Assembly (NCBI GenBank): GCA_900708905.1
Contig: CAADRB010000030.1
Location: 62,001 to 126,000, forward strand
DNA length: 64,000 bases
Source of the DNA: Hymenolepis diminuta
Lineage: Eukaryota > Platyhelminthes > Cestoda > Cyclophyllidea > Hymenolepididae
Reading direction: 5' to 3'
The notes beneath the pieces were generated by a model. The model saw only the letters and a list, made by a program, of their open reading frames with translations, was not told where the DNA came from and made no database searches. Position numbers and translations under genes: made by a program. Below are positions 1 to 10,319 of this stretch, piece by piece (position 1 is the first letter of the stretch; each line of letters starts with the position of its first letter).

Positions 1-240
1 GAAAAAAAGAGGAACAAAATATGTGCGTTGGGCGTTAAGAAAAGTGGATAAGTGGAAAGTAAATGGATCGCAATTTAATAATAATGGACCCCACATATTG
101 TACTATTCATTTCGCGGAATTTTGGGGGAAGATTGCCTATCACACTATTCCCACGTTTTGAATAGTCCAACTGACAGCGAGAAAGAGTTAACTATAAGGG
201 ATTGAGAATTAAATTACTTCTCTATGTGCTTTTACTTCAG
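1..240. other. 5' flank or intron upstream of DUF3504 gene
   Basis: No exon can be defended here. The stretch ends in a good 3' splice site (pyrimidine-rich run then CAG at 238-240), so it is either an intron or the outron of a trans-spliced transcript. Spliced-leader trans-splicing is known in flatworms. An upstream exon outside the window cannot be excluded. Confidence 0.5.
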
Positions 241-282
241 GTTGAACTCATCAAGACTCAAGAGTTACTAAGACCAGCTAAT

Positions 283-3200
283 ATGAATACAACTACCTCG
301 AATACTCCTAGTACCCTATCTCCAACATCCGTGGCAACGATAACTTCCAATTCTAGTCCACCCTTTGGAGGACCTGCTTCAAGTAAGAAGTGCGAAGATA
401 ATGGATGCCTCGATTTGAGTACAAGTACAGTTGCTACAAATACTGCTACTATCACAACTATTACTTCAAGTTCAACGTCTTGTACGTCTTCTATTGCCGA
501 GGAGCAGGCTAAAAATGGAGTTGAACATCTTCGAAAATGTCATATCTGCAGTGCAGAACTGAACGGAAGTATTGAGGAGTTGACACGCCACCTGACCTTT
601 GTGCATTTAATCCCTATGCCTCTGATGATTGGTCAGTTAGCCGCAGTGGCAGCAGGGATGAAAGATGGGCAAAATAAACCTCCCTCAAGCAGCTCGACGC
701 CTCAGAATCTTCCATCCGTTTCACCTTTGACAACTTTGGGCGCTTCGGGTCTGCTTTCACTCCATGAAAATATGCCACGTAAGTTGAAATGAGGCTAATT
801 TCTGATGCATTTAAAAAAGGTGGAGAATATTAATCATTTTGTGTCATATGCCATAGGATGTGGATGGGATCTACCAAGTCTTCTAGTTATGTCAAATTCC
901 CTTGGACAGAACTCCCCGAATGAAAGATTACCTCATTTGCCTTTTCCCTTTGGTCAACTTGAGGGTTTACCTCAGCAAAATCCCCCGCCACCTTTTCCTC
1001 TTGGTTCTAAAAATCTGTTCAGTCTTAACTTCGATCTCCCGCCCCTACCGTTGCTTGAACAGAATGGAGACAGCACTCAACGTAACCCAACAACATCTGA
1101 ACCCGATTTCAAACGATCTCGTATGGAGACTCCATTAAGTAAGATATTTTTGTTTGGAATGGTTAACAGAACTGTAGTTTAATTGGAGGGCACTCCATAT
1201 CCATTCATTCATCAATTCTCGGGGATAAGTCCTGAGGGGGTGGATGAAAAAGTGGTGTTGAATCCTCGTTATGTACTAACAGTAAATCAACACGCCGGTT
1301 GTACACATTAAAGTTGTGGGGAAGATGAGAAACCCTGATATTATAGTCCCATTAGTTAACCTGTCTTCCCCCTGTGGCCCGCACGCATATTCGGCTTTCT
1401 CACATATATGAGACTCCCCCAGCATATACCGAGGCGTACTCGAATAAATCAGCTACTATCCGGAGTCACTTCATCACTACTGCTGCAATGTGGCAGCGAA
1501 TTTATCCTCTGTATGAATGGCCACATAGACTCCGCTTGAAAAGCCGATGCTAGTTAACTTCAATTTAAGGCGGGCGATTGGAAATTAAATATGGTTTTCT
1601 TATTGTGAAATTATGTTGTGATTCATCAACAAAGAGTGGGTGTAAGTTGAACTAGTTTTAAGTTCACTGGTATCTCACCTAGAAAGAAATAACATGCATC
1701 CCTCACGTATAGTCACATAGGGAGAGTCTTACATTTAGCCCCACCGCAGTGTGTTAAGCACGGTGCACTACAAACTATGGAGAGTGTAAACATTTCCAGC
1801 CTGCGCATTTCCCAATTTCTGTTTTCAAATCTCATAGCACCACATATACACATAACTTCGTTACTGTTTCTATCAGGGCGAAAGATAAACTTGTGCTAGA
1901 GAACATGAGAGAAGATATGCTTATAAAAATAGCATTGAATTGGGTTATACATTAACGATTTGGGGGATTTGCGAATTTTACTGTCCTTGGGATATCATGA
2001 GAAAGAAGAGAAGTAATCACAATTAGCCCCCAAAACACATTTGTCTCGGAATACGATAAAAACCTTTTTGCGAAAACGAGCTAGGCTGAACAAAACTCCA
2101 TATTGAATTATTGATTTTCCAGTCAGAAAACTGAGATAATTAGGATTTTAAGCGATTCTGCAATACGAGTTTTTATCGATTAGCAATTCGCGCAGGGTAA
2201 TATATGAAGCTTTTTTTAGATCGAACATTTAAGGGATAAGCGAAGAAGAGAGCGCTATAAAATCTCGAGGTGCATGGTAGGTACCCCAGTATCACTGCGC
2301 CCCTTTTTTCCACTTGCAAAATAGATGGCAGACACATTTATGGGCTCCTGAATGTTATAGGCGGAGAGGGGAGGGGGAGGGAGGGCCAGATAACACCCAT
2401 TGGCTTCAATGGGTATTAATGACTGAAGATGAGAGAGAAGGATGTGTGATATCTAAAATGCCAAAGTGGCCACCCAGGTTTAGAACACAAATGCCAGGGT
2501 TCGTGGCTTAATTGCTTGATGGTGAGTAAGGAGATATAATCAGCCCTTGGAAATTTTCTTCCCACTCTTTTAGAGGTCAAAAAAGGGGGTTGAAATGAGA
2601 TGAAAAAATTCATTAAGTACTTTCAATAGCTTTTTACTAAATTTGAATCAGATGGTGAATAAATAAAGCGAATATATGATAATGAACACAGGTGAATTTG
2701 AACTACGCACTTAATCCTCAAGTGGAATAGTTATATATATGTATGCCGTATATACTAAAAGGAATGCCTGCTTTTGGCTAACATGTGGTTTTGCATCTTC
2801 CTCTCTAAGAAGCTCGAAGAGACCTAGTTACCAACCCAATGTTTATCAAATCCCAGTTCCCACCTTTTGGGTGGTTTCCAAGTGTGCATCGTAAGAATAA
2901 CACGTCTAGAAAAGGAAAGAATTCACCTTAAGAAAACATTTGTGTCAAAGGGATTTGATTTCCTTATTCTCCACGTCATTTTGTTGGAAAGTTATTCACT
3001 GGGAAAAGTGGGAAATTCGGACGTGGTTAGATCAGATAACCACCTCCTTTATCCTAACCGAGGTACTGGTTTCGAAAGGTCTAGTTTGCTGAAATTAACA
3101 TACCTTATCGGGCAATTCAAAGGCGGTATCAGTTTCATCCATTGTACCAATAATTCCACCCAAATATAGAGGAAGGGGAGGAATGTTGGATGTGAACATA

Positions 3201-6200
3201 TAGATACTGAACATGTACACAATAGTGTTACAACCTTTTAAGTTTAAATTTTCAATGGAATATTTATCTATGTCTACAAATACGTAAACATAGGATTTAT
3301 CGCTCGTCAGAGTGTATGGGTATGTTTAAACTGCTGTTCAAAACAGAAATATAAATCAAATGCTGTTACATTCTTTGACGCTGCGTGGCAGAACAGCAGG
3401 GAGCCGACCGTCAAAGTCTCTGACAAAGGCTTTTATCAGAAGCAGAGTAAAGTCTTTCGCGTGGGAAATTTAGTCACGTTCTACATTCCCCTTCTCTTTA
3501 TCTTCCATTCCCACTCAACCTTAGCTACTTTATGTACCTTTGTTAAAGAAGACTGCTAACATATAAAAACATCTTATGCATATTAACACAGCTATGGCCT
3601 TTAAGAAGATTTTTCAGGAGGTTAGAAGGTACTTGTCTTCTTCGTTGAACCTGAAAGAACTAAGCTTCTGAAGTAAAAAAACGTTTCCAACAGATCATGG
3701 TAAATTTAACATAGGGATATGAAAAAGATCTGACACAAGACGTAAGATAAAGATTTATCAACTGTGAGAATGTTTATTCGAACGTGTCTTTTTCTCAGTC
3801 AGATAACTGCCACACATGTGCTATATCCACTCAACCCTACTCCTTTTCTCAGTAATTAAAATTTCAAGTGTGGTACACACAACGCTGACATGCAAGAACA
3901 CGTCAATCTCGATATTTCAACTAGTTTCCTCTGAGTGCATACATCCATAAAGGCTGTTTGCAAAAAACCGTGGGAAGGTATATCTAGCTTACTTCTACTG
4001 TTTGTGTACTAAGAGAGCGTTGAGTTATACATTTTAGATTTACGTTTTCTATCACACACCTACCATTCATTCCACGACGCGTATATCCGCCCCTTCACAC
4101 CACCGCATCATTTGACTCGTTTGATAAACTACGACCTACCTCACTCTATTGCATTTTATATGATTTTAGGTATGGAAGGCAACCCCTTCTTCCCTCGATT
4201 TCAACCAAACTCAGCAGGAGGAGGAGTACAAACTCCCTCGAGTCTTTGTTCACGAGGTGCCCAGCAACCGTCTTCACTTCCTCCCGGATTTCTACCCAGA
4301 ATGGGTTTCCCATCTATGCCCCCTATAGCCCAGCAGTCACCTCAGCCACTATCGAAAGCGTCTAGTCTCAAAGGGACCCCTGAAAATCGATCTCGCCAGG
4401 GTGATGAGAGCTCAGGCAGTGGAGCTAACACAGGGGCAGCCCCTGGTATTGTCCACAACACGTTGAGGAAGACTAAATCAGATATGAAAGTCATTCACAG
4501 ATATTTAGTGCAAGTAAAGAATGATACTCGTGAAATTCACGAAATTCCACCACAGGATTTGTGCAACTATATCCAGGTCGGTCTCCAGTCCTTTGAAGTA
4601 GTTTTTAGAAGATTTATTCAGTTTGATAATGGATTATTTCTTTCTAGGACTTCATCGTAACTGCTAAGAAAAAGGACGGACATGAATATGAACCGGAATC
4701 TCTAAAGGCTTTCGTCCATTCTCTTGAGCGACATTTGAAGGTATTTTGGACTTATTTTATGTTAATCCAAACCATCACGAAGTGCTTAACTTATAAAAAA
4801 CTTATATGGGCCAGAAAAAAAATGTAGGAATTACGGTTCTTATTTGACATCAAGTCATCTCTCCCCCTTGCTGGAAGTAGTACATTAAAACTTGTGGTTA
4901 ATATTCAGGTCAATGACCTCTAACATATATAATAACGACCACCTAGTCAGTTTACTACTTCTGCTGCTGCTACTTTCATATTTATGTCTCTCTCTTTAAT
5001 GAGATGACCGAAATGGGGGGGGGGGGTATGCATATATATTAAATTGGATGAAAGTTAGCCCTTTTCAACTGATGGTCGTGAAAGTTGATGATGATGCTTA
5101 TACACACAACGAAGTGACATTCCCATGAAGCTGTCCATTATTTATAGCTCTTATTCGTGCCGACTAACCACTGGTGAGATCTTTAACTTTTTCTCTCTGA
5201 TAATTTGAATAGAAATTATTCTATTCAAACTGGATTAATAGACAACTGGGGACTGGATGGTAAAATTTATGAGGGCAAAATCCCTTTTAGAAAAAGAATA
5301 ATCAACGAGGAAAATATGATGCTTAACTATACTGGGTTAATGATTCGCCGATGAAGATGAGTAATGTCTTTTTAACTGTTGCCACAACAACGGAAAAAGA
5401 AGTATTCATGGCATTTAGGCTATTAGTAGTGTCCCTTTTTTCAAGTCTGTCTGTTTCTAGCCTATGGTTTAGTCTTTTACTTTTTTTAGTATCACAACTA
5501 CCCCCACTCGGTACTTAAGGACCCCGAATTTGCGCCAGCTAGACTGGTACTTAGCCAACGACTGAATGAATTGAGAGCACTTAGCCAGGCTAACGGCAGT
5601 ACAAATGCTCACAGAAGTCAAATGGAAGGAGGGAAGTGTGGTGATTTTGGATTCTCCGATTCTCATGATGGAAACAAGATTGTTAATTTCAATACACTAT
5701 TACAAACTGGTCTCCTCGGACCTTCTAATCCACAAGCACTGCTAAATAGCATTTGGCTGATTGTACGAACCCAGTTTAATGTGGTTGGAACTCAGAAGCA
5801 TCGAGCGTTGACTTGGGGTCAATTCCAGTGTGTCACCAACGCAAACTCCCAAGATCTCCTGAGATTTACCTCGCGGTCAGGTTCACAGGAAGTTAGATTC
5901 TGCCATGGACATGGTGGACCGATGGGAGTTCGTGTATTTGATGGCCATGAAGGCAGTAATAGCAATAGTAACTCCAAGAGGCAGACACTTCCATTCGACT
6001 GTGTGGAAATATTCAACTTCTACGCTCGTCTTCGTCCAGCGGAATGTCGAGGTCCGGATGAACCTCTGTACCTCTGTCCAGACCCCTCATGGGAACGTGG
6101 AGGACCGTGGTTTAAACCAATAGTGGCTGGATCACAACTTCTTTCCAGAATTCCCCGTCTTTTAGGGATGAAACCTCCGCGTGATCCAGTGCCCCCATCT

Positions 6201-6665
6201 CAGCTGCCACCTTCTCAACTACCTGATGGATCGATGAGCTCTCTCTTCCCCAATCCCCACAATATGCAATCATTCTCCCAGCTACGAGATAATCTCCTTG
6301 CAACAATGAATTCCTTTATGGCGGATAAGATTGGAAGGCCTGAAGGGTCAGGACAACCGGTATTTCCACCTTCACTTTTGAATCCTCAAGGTGGTCCACC
6401 TCCGGAGAATTTGAGTCTCTTTGCAGCAGCTGGAATAGGTTCTTTCTCTCAACCATCAATGGAAGAAATAGGAAAACTCCTTTCTGGAAGCGATCAGGAG
6501 TCGAAACCCGCTCCCCAAACTTGGAATGGTAGTCCTATTGGATCATCTATTGATGGTTCTGGAGATGAAACTTACGTCTCTTCACCCAAAAGTCTCCCTG
6601 CTCAGACTGTAGTCAATAATGCTCCTGCGATTCTCCCTGAACGCAAGCCTACCCTGACTCCTTGA
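283..6665 (+). CDS. C2H2-like finger and DUF3504 (Crypton-derived recombinase-like) protein
   Basis: Five exons join in phase: 283-778, 857-1138, 4170-4576, 4648-4740 and 5490-6665, giving 817 residues with stop at 6663. The ATG at 283 follows a splice acceptor ending at 240; the frame is open back to that acceptor, so an upstream start remains possible. A Ser/Thr-rich N-terminus leads to a finger with C86, C89, H103 and H108 (C-x2-C-x13-H-x4-H). A Pro-rich linker follows, then DUF3504 at about residues 360-650. Recognisable blocks are KKDGHEYEPESLKAF, KDPEFAPARLVL, GPSNPQALLNSIWL and GPWFKPIVAG. Known: this domain in KCTD1, QRICH1, ZMYM2-4 and KIAA1958 descends from Crypton tyrosine recombinases. 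Inferred: a nuclear DNA- or chromatin-binding factor, not an active recombinase, since the usual FGLRG arginine site reads FNVVG. The tail after about 650 is low-complexity (Pro, Ser, Gly). The second intron is 3 kb. A candidate AATAAA lies at 7399. Confidence 0.85.
1139..4169 (+). other. 3.0 kb intron of the DUF3504 gene
   Basis: Bounded by GTAAGA at 1139 and TTTTAG ending at 4169, phase 1 on both sides. It contains scattered short open frames on both strands, none with splice signals or recognisable protein sequence. No repeat family described elsewhere in the window was recognised inside it. Confidence 0.6.
5015..5026 (+). repeat. G12 homopolymer in intron
   Basis: Twelve consecutive G bases in the 749 bp intron between the fourth and fifth exons of the DUF3504 gene. 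Long G runs stand out in this AT-rich sequence and are also sites of sequencing length error. Confidence 0.9.
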
Positions 6666-7837
6666 AATAATGAAAATACCGTTTCAGTTAGGTGAAATAG
6701 TTCTCCCACTATCCCTAAACCTCTCTCATCTCCCCGCCTCTTATTCCTCTGTCTCCAATCCCAAAATCTCCATCTTCTTTATGCAGCTGTTCTTACTCCT
6801 GCCCACCTCTTACTGTTATTATTATTACGACTATTATGTGTCAACAACACAACTATCTGCACATGTATCTCTCACTCCCTGTATGCATACCAACATTTAA
6901 TGATACCAAGAACAAACACACAATTTGTCTGAGAGAACTTTCTTGTCAATTGTGATATGGGTGATGACTTGTAGCGGTAAAGAAGAGACCAAAATCAATG
7001 TGTCCTAGTACAGTGAATCATTAACTGGAAGATAAACTTATTATATATCAGCCTAAGTCTAGGATTTCTTTAGGCGTTCTCGGGTAGCAAGTGTGTCTTA
7101 AACGTGAAAATATCTGAAACTAGCTCTAGGAAGTTTGGGAGTTAGCAAAGTAGAATAAGGAAAACTTGTTAAGCTATTGTCCTTCTAAGCTTTTCACCAC
7201 AATGCAGAAAATGGATTTAAATAGCAACTAGATACTATCATTGGATGTTAACAAAGAAGGCGTCTCGCTAGTAGGTTGAAGGCTACAAGTGACTAACCAA
7301 GAAAAGTTTGTTACTCAGACTCCTATAAATGATGGGTCAAATCGATAGTTAACAGTCCGGAGGTGACATTTCATGAAAATACTTTGAATTCCTAGTTAAA
7401 TAAAAATGTGTAAAATGCATAAGGAATTATAAATTAGCTCACATATTAATTACAATTAAAGATTAATGATATAAAGATGAATTTTAGTAAAATTACCAAT
7501 AATTTGATGAAAAGATAACGTAAAACTGCTGGGCAGGATTTTATTTTGAGGATATTAAACTGATTTTAGCCGCTTAACTTGAGTTTAATCTAATCTGAGA
7601 GAGCAGGAGCTGCAGAATTAGGCCTAGGTAGAAAATGACGGAGAAAAATTGAATTTGAAAGATATTTATAAATATGATAGAAATCTTTTCAGAGTTAATA
7701 AAGCAATGAATTTACAAATAACCCTACATTTTGTACTTTGAAAGGAAGCGTTTTCCATCCTAGGTAAGGAACTAATCTCCTCTGACTTACTCGTATATTA
7801 AACAATAAGTTTGATTATGCCACTCGCCTAATTTACG
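6666..7837. other. 3' UTR and intergenic sequence
   Basis: Downstream of the DUF3504 gene. The first 250 bases are pyrimidine-rich, with a short open frame of no coding character. AATAAA motifs occur at 7399 and near 7690. Nothing else is recognised. Confidence 0.4.
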
Positions 7838-8041
7838 TCAGTTGTCTCCGAATTGGCAGATGAGCACATCGGCAGCCATGTTAAGTGCATTTTTGACATT
7901 CAGAACATCATCCATTTCCTCCAAAATACTAATTATTCTGAATGGACGCGCGAAAATCGAGTAAAGGTTGAGCAATTTATTCAAGTTTCTACTTGCGTAC
8001 ATCATTGCTTGAACGGGAGTTAAGTTAAAGAGGTTGGCCAT
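7838..8041 (-). CDS. possible small protein or exon, unidentified
   Basis: A 67-codon open frame that begins MANLFNLTPVQAMMYASRN and ends in QFGDN followed by TGA. Its composition (Leu, Met, Asn, Ala with balanced charges) looks more protein-like than most short frames in this AT-rich area. It has no recognisable domain, no flanking exon I could join and no clear promoter. On the minus strand the frame is open for only six codons before the ATG. It could be the last exon of a gene reading leftward, an unconfirmed small protein, or chance. Confidence 0.15.
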   Translation of the reverse strand: MANLFNLTPVQAMMYASRNLNKLLNLYSIFARPFRIISILEEMDDVLNVKNALNMAADVLICQFGDN

Positions 8042-10319
8042 TTCCTTCCCAACGTTAGCTTAATAACTTTGATTAGAATTGACTTTGCTCAATTAATCAA
8101 GAGTCAGGAGTGAGATTCGTTGCGAATTATGTATCAAGGACATGGATTAGGTGTATCAATCTTAAATTTATTGAGGAAAGTGATGCTTGAAGATTTCAAG
8201 CCTAAAAGGGTTCTCTTGGTCTTGAGCATAAATCCTGGTTTGAGGTTTTTGAAGAATTTTGGAGCTTTGGTTTGAAAGTGAAGCTTTGGTTAAGTGAAAA
8301 CCATGTCGAATTCGTCTAAAGTTTAAATTCATCCGCATTTTCACAGATATGATTCTTTTGCGAACAAATTCCGGATTGCTTATTAGCCGAAGAAAGAATA
8401 ACTACGATAACACGACAAATAATTTAATGGTTGTGCAACCCATTTTCATGGCTGCATAGCGACTGATTAGTATAAGTTTATCTGTTAGTAATGCGTTCTA
8501 CAAAGTTATTCTGGAAGGATAATTTACATAGCATTTTTATGTAATGATTACTAATCACACTTTTATAATGCGTTCTCTAGTCTCATCTACCCTATGAATA
8601 TATAAATGAATCAAGGCGGCATGATCAACCATTTAATTAAATAAAATGTACATGAAATCATGCAGAATATCGGGGATAAAACTATGAAAATTTGGATATT
8701 ACGAGAACATGGATAACACAATGCTCTCATTATTTAAATAAAGTAAGACCCTTGACATCCTGGCTTCATTATATTACTCGTCTAACCTCTTATTAAAATA
8801 TTTTGCCATTTCGCGTGTTCAAATGATTAAAAATTGTAAAGGTCTTTGCATCAAGCTTGATTAACTCCCCACGTATTTTATGAAATAAATTGCATGAAAG
8901 AGATTTGTCAAAATTATTACTAGCGGGGAATTTATTGTGAAGTTATGCACTCTTATCTAATGGCAAATATTCCTATCTTAAACAAGAAATGCAAAGATTA
9001 ATTAACCACAAGAAGAGATTAAAGGGGCAAAAGAAAAACTGATGTCAGTCTGCAAATAATTCTTTTAAAGTATTGAAATATGAGTAGGAAAAGGAGAAAT
9101 AATACCCAAAGAGCCTATCATGATATAATTGTTTCGATCTATCTCAGATTACATATTTGGCAACGTTTTAGATTTATTAAAGCAGAAGTTTAGGGGATAT
9201 ATCTGTGTTTATTTACAAATAGGATAATAAAGTAGTACGAGGAATCGCAGCTTTGTGAATCTAAATTATTTGGGAGAAACCAAATAGTGTAATATCTACA
9301 AATTGTACTACAGATTGATGACATATGTGGATTGCCCCCTACCATTATTATTAATGAGAAAAATTTAATGTTTTCCCAAATAGAGAAATTTGGTTCGCGA
9401 ATCAAACACAATTGGGCGTAGTTAATCATGGATGTCAGAATCAGCTTTTTATCTATTATTTTCATTTGAAATTCATTGGATTAAGTCGGATTAATTGTTT
9501 CTTATAAACAGACATTCAAATCCTATGAAAATTACATTACTTTAAGGCTGAACTTTGTGATGCTGGAATCGCCGTTGCTGAGAGCTTCAGGTAGAATACA
9601 AATTACTTTAATCCCGCGAAAAATGCAAACATAATTGTCTTTCCTAAAATATTAAGGAGGCATCTCTTAATAACAGTCTTAATTATGCTATTTAAGCACA
9701 ACAGTAAATTTTAACAAAAACCCGACTTTCTAGTTTCTTACTTTTCTACTACCTCATTCTTTTTTAATAAAAATATTCAATAACTGAGAGTAATAAAGCG
9801 ATTTCAAGTTGTCTAAAACAATTTATAAACTGGTTCCGTGATCTTGCACATGACCCTCTCAGCAGGTGATTTGATCCCACATCCCTACGGCGTGTATTCA
9901 TATATGTAAATCGTACTTTATTTTGGTTCATATTAATGTATTCCAGATATTATAGCAGTTAACTACTCCTCGTCGATTTTCGGATAAAGAACAAATCCTT
10001 TGTCCTAGTTTATTACAACGACTTATTGAGACTTTGCGGTCCTGAAGAAAGCCTAAAAACGCCTTAATGTAAGTTCGCCTGTACTTTATAAGTTTCAAAA
10101 TACAAAAGTTATTTGTGTTTAGTTCATAAAACCCTGAATAGAACAGCAGATGTAATCTCTACAGTGAAACCCTTCCAGATTCAATTAATCATGAAAAAAA
10201 CCTTGGTCAAAATGATCTTATAGAAAAATCATGGGAGGACAACTGGAGAAAGAAAAACAATTAATTACAGACCTATCAGAATCCCTATATACAAGTTAGG
10301 TCATATAAAATTTATAGTG
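8042..10319. other. intergenic, AT-rich
   Basis: No gene supported. Positions 8700-8800 carry a diverged copy of a dispersed element also seen near 34880 and 59145. A TTTATT at 10009, which reads AATAAA on the minus strand, lies about 300 bases beyond the PRORP stop and may be its polyadenylation signal. Confidence 0.4.
8700..8800 (+). repeat. dispersed repeat family C, partial copy
   Basis: Shares a core of the form GGATAAC...CA(A/T)TTAAA(T)AAAGTAAGACC with 34880-34925 and 59145-59190, with the same order of matches. Only the left part of the element is recognisable here. Confidence 0.4.
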
